A stretch of DNA of 6,016 nucleotides from Nitrospirota bacterium (GTDB lineage Bacteria; Nitrospirota; Nitrospiria; Nitrospirales; Nitrospiraceae): NCBI GenBank assembly GCA_016222925.1, contig JACRQB010000244.1, forward strand, positions 1-6,016, read 5' to 3'. Positions 1-5,370 of the stretch are shown here, piece after piece. Numbering within the stretch: the stretch's first letter is position 1; each line of letters starts with the position of its first letter. Below the pieces are notes generated by a model that worked only from the letters and a program-made list of their open reading frames with translations, did not search any database and was not told the origin of the DNA. Position numbers and translations under genes: made by a program.

Positions 1-378
1 CTCCGGCACGTCGAACCACTGCACCAACATCTCTTCCCACCAGGCCTCGGTGACGTCTTCTCCTGGATCTGTCCCTAGGAAGGCTACATCGTCTTGCTTG
101 ATGGACGAACCGACAAGCTGCGGCTGGAATTTCGCGCGAGTGATGACTTCCTTCGTGGCATAGCCGCCGATGATCCAAGAGTCCGGATCAGCGCGGCGAG
201 ACTTATAGGCCTTCAAGCCATGCTTAAGATATACGAAGATCTGCTGTTGAACCAAATCGGTGACGCCGGTCTGTGGAAGACTGAGCGTTTTTTCTATTTG
301 CTTTCGCCAATGCCGATCGTCGTAGCGAGACGTGATCAGCTGCAACATCTTTTTCCCGAGGTCGGCATCAAGAGGCAT
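1..378 (-). CDS. Hypothetical protein, C-terminus cut by window edge
   Basis: An open frame of 126 codons reads from an ATG at 378 to the first base of the window without a stop, so the 3' end lies outside. I do not recognise the family. The visible protein is soluble-looking: there is no signal peptide or membrane segment. The N-terminal half is charged and probably helical (K9-K10, a YDDRHWRKQ stretch at 19-27, and a QQQIFVYLKHG segment at 44-54). It is followed by a DPDSWIIGGYATKE stretch at 64-77 and an acidic, tryptophan-rich part near the edge (EAWWEEM at 111-117, W121). It starts 22 bases after the stop of the secreted PEBP gene on the same strand, so it is probably the last visible member of the tldD operon. 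Only a weak GGAA lies before the ATG. The amino-acid composition looks genuine, and the opposite-strand frames here look like shadows. Function unknown. Confidence 0.75.
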   Translation of the reverse strand, partial: MPLDADLGKKMLQLITSRYDDRHWRKQIEKTLSLPQTGVTDLVQQQIFVYLKHGLKAYKSRRADPDSWIIGGYATKEVITRAKFQPQLVGSSIKQDDVAFLGTDPGEDVTEAWWEEMLVQWFDVPE

Positions 379-400
379 GGTGTTCCGTTTTGATTCGTCG

Positions 401-958
401 TTACTTGCGGCTATAGAGGCCGGTGAGGGAAGCTTTGGCCAGGGCATTCTGGTTGAGGTAGTACCCGATCATTGCGCCGGATGCCTGAGGCTTCAACGAC
501 AATTGATCTACTTTTAATGCGTACACCATAAAGATATAGCGATGCGGTTTGTGGCCGGCAGGAGGACAGGGGCCACCGTATCCGGGCTCTCCGAAATCCG
601 TCAGGCTTTGCACCGCGCGTTGTGGCTCACCGGGGCCGCCTGGCTTTCCGGCGCCCGCAGCGAGTGCCGAAATATCCGGAGGAATGTTGAAGATGACCCA
701 GTGCCACCAACCACTGCCGGTCGGCGCGTCTGGATCATACATCGTTACGGCAAAACTCTTAGTCCCCTTCGGAGCGTTGGCCCAACGCAATTCCGGCGAC
801 ACATTGTCGCCGGTGCATCCAAATCCGTCGAAGACATGCGCCTTGCCGATCGTGCCCTTATGCTTGATGGTCGGACTGGTGAGCTGAAAATCGGCCGCAG
901 CACTGATGCCGGGCATGAGTGCGATCGCGCATAGAATGCTGCTCCATATCGGTCTCAT
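401..958 (-). CDS. Exported PEBP-family protein (YbhB/YbcL-like)
   Basis: This is a 185-residue member of the phosphatidylethanolamine-binding protein (PEBP, 'Raf kinase inhibitor-like') family. Residues 1-22 look like a Sec signal peptide: an Arg near the start, a hydrophobic core ending around MPGISAAA, and likely cleavage after Ala20-Ala22. The mature protein should therefore be periplasmic or secreted, as is E. coli YbcL, which has a similar full length. Family landmarks are DNVSPELRW at 51-59, YDPDAPTGSGWWHW at 74-87, GYGGPCPP at 126-133 and HRYIF at 139-143. These surround the small anion-binding pocket of the fold. The C-terminal ASGAMIGYYLNQNALAKASL stretch (159-178) resembles that of E. 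coli YbhB. The molecular role of bacterial PEBPs is poorly defined; related proteins bind phospholipid head groups or inhibit proteases. The ATG at 958 has a strong AGAGAGGTGA ribosome site just upstream. The gene lies 55 bases downstream of a cytoplasmic paralogue. Confidence 0.93.
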   Translation of the reverse strand: MRPIWSSILCAIALMPGISAAADFQLTSPTIKHKGTIGKAHVFDGFGCTGDNVSPELRWANAPKGTKSFAVTMYDPDAPTGSGWWHWVIFNIPPDISALAAGAGKPGGPGEPQRAVQSLTDFGEPGYGGPCPPAGHKPHRYIFMVYALKVDQLSLKPQASGAMIGYYLNQNALAKASLTGLYSRK

Positions 959-964
959 AGCTCG

Positions 965-974
965 TCACCTCTCT
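965..974 (-). promoter_or_regulatory. Strong ribosome binding site of the exported PEBP gene
   Basis: On the minus strand the sequence AGAGAGGTGA ends six bases before the ATG at 958. It is the best Shine-Dalgarno match among the downstream genes of this operon. It supports the ATG at 958, and hence the signal peptide, as the true N-terminus. It also suggests that this gene is translated on its own and not only by coupling to the gene before it. Confidence 0.7.
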
Positions 975-1013
975 CGATATGCGTTCTCAGGATCATGCCC
1001 ATGGTGAAAAAAC

Positions 1014-1478
1014 TCACAGCTTCTTCTGATACGTTCCGATCAACTGCGCTTCGGCGAGAATGTGCCCCTTCATGGCCTGTTCCAACTGAACTTTAGCCGG
1101 TTGCTTCAGATCCGGCAGTACGGCGTCAAGGGCGTAGAGCTTATGGAAATACCGATGTCGGCCGATGGGTGGGCAAGGTCCTCCATAACCCGTTCGTTTC
1201 CAATCGTTGACGCCCTCCTTGGTTCCCTCTGGGAGAACCTTCGCGCCTTCAAGCAGCCCCTCAGTTGTCGGCGATAGGTTATAGAGCACCCAATGCACCC
1301 AGGTCATTTTCGGTGCCGCTGGATCTGGCGCATCAGGATCATCGACGATTAACGCCAGGCTCCTAGTGCCGGCCGGCAAGCCGCTCCAGGCCAGGGGCGG
1401 CGACATGTCCTTCCCCTCGCAGGTATAGGCTGTTGGAATTGCCCCCTCGTGGCTGAATGCGGTGGACGTCATACGCAC
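1014..1478 (-). CDS. Cytoplasmic PEBP-family protein (YbhB/YbcL-like)
   Basis: This is a 154-residue PEBP-family protein with no signal peptide, so it is expected in the cytoplasm. Landmarks are IPTAYTCEGKDMSPPLAW at 14-31, the ligand-pocket motif DDPDAP at 46-51, WVHWVLYN at 60-67, and GYGGPCPPIGRHRY at 97-110. The C-terminal AMKGHILAEAQLIGTY (135-150) is typical of the family's bacterial and archaeal branch. Length matches the cytoplasmic E. coli homologue YbhB (about 158 residues). The first in-frame start is a GTG at 1478. An ATG two codons later at 1472 is an equally possible start, and the protein would barely change. The GTG follows the pmbA stop by one base, so translation is probably coupled to pmbA. 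It is paralogous to the exported PEBP downstream but diverged enough to suggest an old duplication. The biochemical role is unknown; ligand binding or protease inhibition are family-based possibilities only. Confidence 0.92.
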   Translation of the reverse strand: MRMTSTAFSHEGAIPTAYTCEGKDMSPPLAWSGLPAGTRSLALIVDDPDAPDPAAPKMTWVHWVLYNLSPTTEGLLEGAKVLPEGTKEGVNDWKRTGYGGPCPPIGRHRYFHKLYALDAVLPDLKQPAKVQLEQAMKGHILAEAQLIGTYQKKL

Positions 1479-1479
1479 A

Positions 1480-2865
1480 TTAATTGCCTGCCACCATCAG
1501 TTCTGAAATTTTCAGCGTCGGGCTCGCAATTCGTCCCCGGAACACGAGATCGCTCCCAATCACTTCGATATCCTTGAACATCTGCTTGAGATTCCCCGCG
1601 ATGGTGATTTCTTCGACGGGATAGGCCAATTCCCCGTTTTCAATCCAAAACCCGCTGGCCCCTTTCGAGTAATCACCCGTGACCATATTGATTCCGAATC
1701 CGATCAACTCGGTGACGTAGAGCCCTTCCTTGACTGATCCGATAATCTCCTGAGCGCTCTTCGATCCTGGGACGAGATAAAAATTCGTCGGGCCGACAGA
1801 CGGACTCTCGCCCACACTCCGTGATGCGTTGCCGGTCGAGGGTAACCCCAGTTTCCGTCCGGAATAGGTATCGAGCAGGTAGCTCTGTAGCACACCACGC
1901 TCCACGATCGTGTTCTTGCGCGTGGCTAATCCTTCACCGTCAAACGGACGAGATCCAAAGCCTCCGGCCATCCGGCCGTCGTCGTACACGGTCATGAGAT
2001 CGGACGCAATCGTCTGACCAAGCTTATCGAGAAGGAACGAGGCCCGTTTATAGAGACCGTAGCCGGAAATAGCACCACACAAGTTTGCGAGCAGGCTCCC
2101 TGCCGTCTCTTGGTCGAACACCACCGGCACTCGCTTGGTCGCCACTTTGCGCGCGCCCAGGCGGCGAACGGCTCGCCCAGCCGCCTCCTGCCCGATCGAT
2201 TCCGCTGAGGCCAGTCGTGCAAATTTGCGCTGCACCTCATACCAGGCATCCCGCTGCATAGCCCCGGTCGTGGACTCAGTCGCAATCGGAGAGACGGACA
2301 GGGAAAAGTTTGAACTCTTATAGGACCCGACGAACCCATGGCTGTTCGCCAGCACCACTCGTCCCGATGATGAATCAAACTCCGCACCTTCCGAGTTCGT
2401 AATGCGTGGATCAGTAGCAAACGCCGCCGCTTCTCCGCGCTTGGCCCAATCAATCTGCGTTTCCGTATCGAGCACGGTCTCATCATAGAGATCAAGACTC
2501 GGCTGGTCTGTCGCCATCTGAGCCGCATCCGGTAACCCTGATACGTCATCCTCAACAACCGCCCTTGCCAAGGTGCACGTGTCGGCAACAAGCCGTTCGA
2601 GAGAATCTTGTGAAAAGTCTGATGTCGAGGTCGTCGCCGAACGTTTTCCGATGAAGACGCGTAGTCCGAGCCGCTTCTCTCTCGCTTTCGTCAATCGATC
2701 GACCGTGCCGACCCGCACTTGGACCGAAAAGGTCTCGCCATCGGCCACCACGATATCGGCCTCTGTCGCGCCGCACGCTTTCGCACGAGACAGGACATCG
2801 GCAGCCAGCTGCGCATAGCCGTTGGTGATTGTGGCAGGCTCTGTTCCTCGTTGCCCTTGATGCAC
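1480..2865 (-). CDS. pmbA: PmbA/TldE, TldD partner subunit (metalloprotease-like)
   Basis: This is a 461-residue protein of the TldD/PmbA (peptidase family U62) family. In E. coli, TldE/PmbA and TldD form a heterodimer that matures microcin B17 precursor and degrades the antitoxin CcdA. TldE lacks the zinc site and TldD supplies the catalysis. The same holds here: the family layout is visible but there is no HExxxH motif. Recognisable parts are the N-terminal domain with a GLRVFIGKRSATTSTSDF segment (67-84), and the C-terminal domain with VVFDQETAGSLLANL (248-262), the DDGRMAGGFGSRPFDGEG region (295-312), LPSTGNASR (341-349) and the GFGINMVTGDYSKGASGFWIENG region (389-411). The start is a GTG. 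An in-frame TGA at 2881-2883 lies only five codons upstream, so no earlier start is possible, and AGAGGG precedes the GTG closely. It follows tldD by 73 bases and abuts the PEBP gene. Natural substrate in this organism is unknown. Confidence 0.95.
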   Translation of the reverse strand: MHQGQRGTEPATITNGYAQLAADVLSRAKACGATEADIVVADGETFSVQVRVGTVDRLTKAREKRLGLRVFIGKRSATTSTSDFSQDSLERLVADTCTLARAVVEDDVSGLPDAAQMATDQPSLDLYDETVLDTETQIDWAKRGEAAAFATDPRITNSEGAEFDSSSGRVVLANSHGFVGSYKSSNFSLSVSPIATESTTGAMQRDAWYEVQRKFARLASAESIGQEAAGRAVRRLGARKVATKRVPVVFDQETAGSLLANLCGAISGYGLYKRASFLLDKLGQTIASDLMTVYDDGRMAGGFGSRPFDGEGLATRKNTIVERGVLQSYLLDTYSGRKLGLPSTGNASRSVGESPSVGPTNFYLVPGSKSAQEIIGSVKEGLYVTELIGFGINMVTGDYSKGASGFWIENGELAYPVEEITIAGNLKQMFKDIEVIGSDLVFRGRIASPTLKISELMVAGN

Positions 2866-2886
2866 GCGCCCTCTTTTCTGTCAGTT

Positions 2887-2927
2887 GTCATTTGGTCGGC
2901 CTCTTTGTGGACCGTGAGACCAATGAC
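2887..2927 (-). repeat. Bulged inverted repeat (RNA hairpin) between tldD and pmbA
   Basis: In the tldD-pmbA gap, GTCATTTGGTC at 2887-2897 faces GACCAATGAC at 2918-2927. These arms are complementary apart from one bulged base. Inside them, GGCC (2898-2901) can pair with GACC (2910-2913) in the minus-strand RNA with one G-U pair. This leaves a four-base bulge and an eight-base loop. The stem would end 12 bases before the AGAGGG ribosome site of pmbA. There is no T-run after it, so it does not look like an intrinsic terminator. An RNA-stability, processing or translation-tuning element is more likely. The pairing was found by eye and no folding energy was computed. Confidence 0.5.
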
Positions 2928-2938
2928 TATTGACTCTC

Positions 2939-4369
2939 TTACCTCTGCGTACCGCCGACCGTGATTTCGTCGATTTTGATGGTCGGCAAGCCGACCCCGA
3001 CCGGCACCGATTGGCCGTCCTTCCCACACGTCCCGATCCCATTGTCGAGTTTCAGATCATGCCCCACCATCGAGACCTTGGTGAGGATCTCCGGCCCGCT
3101 CCCGATCAATGTCGCTCCCTTCACCGGCTTCGTGATCTGTCCGTCCTCGATGAGGTAGGCCTCGCTGGCAGAGAACACGAACTTCCCGTTGGTGATATCA
3201 ACCTGCCCACCGCCGAACGAGACCGCATAGAGGCCTTTTTTCACCGACCGAATAATGTCCTGAGGATCCGACTCACCGGCTAACATGAAGGTATTCGTCA
3301 TCCGGGGGAGGACCACGCTTTGATAATTCTCACGCCGACCGTTGCCGGTCAGAGGAATGCCCATGAGGCGAGCGTTGAGCTTATCGGTGATATAGCGGCG
3401 GAGAATGCCCTTCTCGATGAGTGTCGTGCAGCTCGTTGGCGTTCCCTCATCATCCATATTCAACGAGCCTCGGCGAAACGGAAGGGTTCCATCGTCGACG
3501 ATCGTACAGACGTCCGAGGCCACGCGTTTCCCGATCAGGCTTGAGAAGGCCGATGTCTTTTTCCGGTTGAAGTCGGCTTCCAAGCCATGTCCGATCGCCT
3601 CGTGCAATAAGATCCCTGGCCATCCGCCGGCCAATACCACGGGCATCACTCCGGCCGGAGCATCCACAGCGGACAAGTTCAGGATCGCCTCTCTCGCCGC
3701 TTCTCGCGCATAGCCCAAGTGTCGATTGTCCTCGTGGTAGTACTCGAACCCAACCCGGCCGCCTCCGCCGAAGCTCCCGACTTGTCGATTGTCACCGTCC
3801 TCAGCAATACAGGTGATCTGCAGACGGGACAACGGTTGGATATCGCCGACCAGCGTCCCATCAGAGGTCGCAACCGCCACCACCTTGTATTCGGTATTAA
3901 AAGAAGCCATGACGTTCTTAATGCGGGGGTCGTACCGTCTGGCCTCGGCATCAATTTCGTTCAACAGCGCCACGCGATCAGCCGTGGCAACCTCAGCCTT
4001 CGCCCGTTCGATCGGATAGAGGTCTCTGGTTGGTCGGCGCTGGGTAGGCACCGGAACTGGGGAATCTCCCTTGGGGGAGTTAGCGATGTAGCGTGCCGTA
4101 TCGGCCGCAATCTCCAAATCCTTCTTCGTGAGTTCATCCGAGTACGCAAACCCTGTTTTTTCGCCGGCAGTTGCACGGACGCCAACCCCCTGAGACACAC
4201 TCTTGGCAGCACGCTTCACGATGCCTTCTTCCATCGACACCGACTCTGAGGTGCGGGACTCGAAATAGAGATCCGCATAATCAACATCCCTCACGTTCAA
4301 ACGATCGAGTGCGTGTTGAGCTTCGAGTTCAGTGACACCGAATTTCGTTAGCTGAACCGGCTCGGGCAT
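2939..4369 (-). CDS. tldD: TldD zinc metalloprotease
   Basis: This is the catalytic subunit of the TldD/TldE protease, a cytoplasmic enzyme that in E. coli cleaves unfolded peptides such as the microcin B17 leader and CcdA antitoxin. The 476 residues match E. coli TldD in length (about 481). The zinc-binding motif HEAIGHGLEADFNRK starts at His256, with His256 and His261 as ligands and Glu257 catalytic. The third ligand is the late cysteine in GTCGKDGQS (Cys448). Other strong family blocks are TIVDDGTLPFRRGSLNMDDE (289-308), DKLNARLMGIPLTGNGRRE (329-347), SFGGGQVDITNGKFVFSASE (384-403) and KPVKGATLIGSG (414-425). All expected residues are intact. The frame stays open up to an ATG at 4444, but I choose the ATG at 4369. 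AAGGAGG lies 11 bases before it, a promoter -10 box lies at 4410-4415, and the protein conservation pattern begins after it. It heads the left operon, followed by its partner pmbA. Confidence 0.96.
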   Translation of the reverse strand: MPEPVQLTKFGVTELEAQHALDRLNVRDVDYADLYFESRTSESVSMEEGIVKRAAKSVSQGVGVRATAGEKTGFAYSDELTKKDLEIAADTARYIANSPKGDSPVPVPTQRRPTRDLYPIERAKAEVATADRVALLNEIDAEARRYDPRIKNVMASFNTEYKVVAVATSDGTLVGDIQPLSRLQITCIAEDGDNRQVGSFGGGGRVGFEYYHEDNRHLGYAREAAREAILNLSAVDAPAGVMPVVLAGGWPGILLHEAIGHGLEADFNRKKTSAFSSLIGKRVASDVCTIVDDGTLPFRRGSLNMDDEGTPTSCTTLIEKGILRRYITDKLNARLMGIPLTGNGRRENYQSVVLPRMTNTFMLAGESDPQDIIRSVKKGLYAVSFGGGQVDITNGKFVFSASEAYLIEDGQITKPVKGATLIGSGPEILTKVSMVGHDLKLDNGIGTCGKDGQSVPVGVGLPTIKIDEITVGGTQR

Positions 4370-4380
4370 AGTGATAGGCG

Positions 4381-4387
4381 CCTCCTT
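4381..4387 (-). promoter_or_regulatory. tldD: Ribosome binding site that sets the tldD start
   Basis: AAGGAGG on the minus strand is a full Shine-Dalgarno match, 11 bases before the ATG at 4369. It lies inside the coding part of both longer candidates (ATG at 4396 and ATG at 4444), so it argues for the 476-residue TldD. The spacing is a little longer than ideal. Confidence 0.7.
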
Positions 4388-4402
4388 GTCTCTCATTGGG
4401 TG

Positions 4403-4421
4403 ATGGGCGAGTATAGCCCAT
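4403..4421. repeat. Palindrome centred on the tldD -10 box
   Basis: ATGGGC at 4403-4408 and GCCCAT at 4416-4421 form six-base inverted arms around a seven-base centre that contains the whole TATACT -10 element of the tldD promoter (read on the minus strand). A repressor binding here would block the promoter, so it may be an operator. The arms are short and chance occurrence is possible. Confidence 0.3.
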
Positions 4422-4439
4422 TCATTTCCGCCGTCGCAA
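4410..4439 (-). promoter_or_regulatory. Sigma-70-type promoter of the tldD operon
   Basis: On the minus strand, TTGCGA (4434-4439, four of six consensus bases) and TATACT (4410-4415, five of six) are separated by 18 bases. The expected transcript start is near 4403, giving a leader of about 34 bases that contains the AAGGAGG ribosome site before the ATG at 4369. This is the best minus-strand candidate that I found in the divergent intergenic region, and no later promoter in the block is evident. Confidence 0.6.
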
Positions 4440-4490
4440 TGCAATGACTCCTCACTGATCGGGATGCTGAAGTCGTTTCCGAGTTATCGT

Positions 4491-4519
4491 TTGACATTCC
4501 ATACTCCCGACAGTAGACT
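4491..4519 (+). promoter_or_regulatory. Near-consensus sigma-70 promoter of uppS-cdsA
   Basis: A perfect TTGACA -35 box (4491-4496), an optimal 17-base spacer and a TAGACT -10 box (4514-4519, four of six) lie just upstream of uppS. Transcription should start near 4526, leaving a leader of about 50 bases. The quality suggests steady housekeeping expression of the lipid-synthesis genes. It lies back to back with the tldD promoter; the two -35 boxes are about 50 bases apart. Confidence 0.72.
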
Positions 4520-4551
4520 TTCCCCACTTCTCTCACGGCAAACACTGGATA

Positions 4552-4568
4552 TAGAGGAACGCGCTCTA
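4552..4568 (+). other. Small hairpin in the uppS leader
   Basis: TAGAG (4552-4556) and CTCTA (4564-4568) can pair around a seven-base loop directly before the uppS start region. The GAGG at 4554-4557 is the better ribosome-site match, but it lies 19 bases before the ATG and partly in the stem. The closer AGG at 4568-4570 is weak. The stem may influence uppS translation. With only five base pairs, this is tentative. Confidence 0.25.
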
Positions 4569-4576
4569 GGCTCGTT

Positions 4577-5365
4577 ATGGCACAGCCTCCCCCCGCTTTA
4601 AGTTTCGACCACCTGTCCGAGAGCGAATTGACCGCCAAGCTGGAACCCGAACTGCTCCCTAAACATATCGCGGTCATCATGGACGGCAACGGGCGGTGGG
4701 CGGAACTCCGCAGTCTCCCTCGCATCGCAGGCCATCGCGAAGGCATCAATTCCGTCAGGGAGATGATCACCCTCTGTCTGGAACTCGGCATTCATGCCCT
4801 GACGATCTATGCGTTCTCACAAGAAAATTGGAACCGTCCGACACAAGAAATCAGCGCGCTCATGGGACTCTTGGAGCATTACCTCTCCACGGAGCGAGCC
4901 AGCTTGATTGAGCAAGGCGTGTGCTTCCGCACCATCGGTCGCCACGAGTTGCTCCCTCCATCGGCTCAACACTGGATTCGCACGACCGAGAAGGAAACAG
5001 CGCATCTCGATAAGCTGATCCTAACGGTCGCCCTCAGCTACGGAGGACGAGCGGAAATCGTCGATGCCGTAAAAACACTGGTCGAGAACGTCCAGGCGGG
5101 AACCGTCCACCCGAGCCGTATCGATGAAACCACGATTCAACAGTACCTCTACACGCACCCACTCCAAGATCCGGACTTACTGATTCGGACGAGTGGAGAA
5201 GCCAGGATCAGCAACTTTCTCCTGTGGCAACTGGCCTACACAGAGTTGTGCTTCACGTCGACCCTGTGGCCGGACTTTCGACGACGGGAGTTTCTGCTCG
5301 CGCTGATCGAGTATCAAAAACGGGAGCGCCGCTTCGGCCGAGTGTTGAGTACGGTGTCTTCGTAA
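4577..5365 (+). CDS. uppS: Undecaprenyl diphosphate synthase (cis-prenyltransferase)
   Basis: UppS condenses eight isopentenyl diphosphates onto farnesyl diphosphate in cis, making the C55 diphosphate that becomes the lipid carrier for peptidoglycan and other envelope polymers. It is a cytoplasmic enzyme that hands its product to the membrane. The 262 residues include every family signature: HIAVIMDGNGRWAE (30-43) with catalytic Asp36, LPRIAGHREG (47-56), FSQENW (80-85), SYGGRAEI (154-161), DLLIRTSGEARISNFLLWQ (200-218), AYTEL (220-224) and WPDF (231-234). Arg204, Arg210, Ser212 and Glu223 correspond to E. coli Arg194, Arg200, Ser202 and Glu213, a constant offset of ten that matches the slightly longer N-terminus. 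The ATG at 4577 is the only in-frame start before the conserved part; its ribosome site is weak. It is followed directly by cdsA, the usual bacterial order. No frr gene lies upstream: uppS heads its own unit and faces tldD. Confidence 0.97.
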   Translation: MAQPPPALSFDHLSESELTAKLEPELLPKHIAVIMDGNGRWAELRSLPRIAGHREGINSVREMITLCLELGIHALTIYAFSQENWNRPTQEISALMGLLEHYLSTERASLIEQGVCFRTIGRHELLPPSAQHWIRTTEKETAHLDKLILTVALSYGGRAEIVDAVKTLVENVQAGTVHPSRIDETTIQQYLYTHPLQDPDLLIRTSGEARISNFLLWQLAYTELCFTSTLWPDFRRREFLLALIEYQKRERRFGRVLSTVSS

Positions 5366-5370
5366 CCCAT

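Noticed and set aside
923..937. Possible lipoprotein signal in the exported PEBP (cysteine at residue 10)
   Set aside because: The residues before the cysteine are S-I-L, without the small residue required at -1, and it lies too early within the hydrophobic core. An ordinary signal peptide with cleavage near Ala20-22 fits better.
957..1001. Minus-strand mini frame of about 15 codons starting ATGGGCATG and ending in a TGA that overlaps the exported PEBP ATG
   Set aside because: It lacks a ribosome site and resembles no known leader peptide. A frame this short is expected by chance, although the stop-start overlap is neat.
1007..1014. Run of six T on the minus strand directly after the cytoplasmic PEBP stop, resembling an intrinsic terminator tail
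   Set aside because: No GC-rich stem precedes it; only a four-pair GTGA/TCAC hairpin surrounds the run. The next gene follows in 55 bases with its own ribosome site.
2691..3029. Minus-strand frame of 112 codons bridging the end of tldD and the start of pmbA
   Set aside because: It overlaps two clear genes in another frame and its product has a skewed, arginine-rich composition with no family resemblance. It is a shadow.
3719..4249. Plus-strand frame of 176 codons inside tldD
   Set aside because: It lies fully antisense to the conserved TldD coding sequence and has no ribosome site or recognisable domain. Long antisense frames are common in GC-rich genes.
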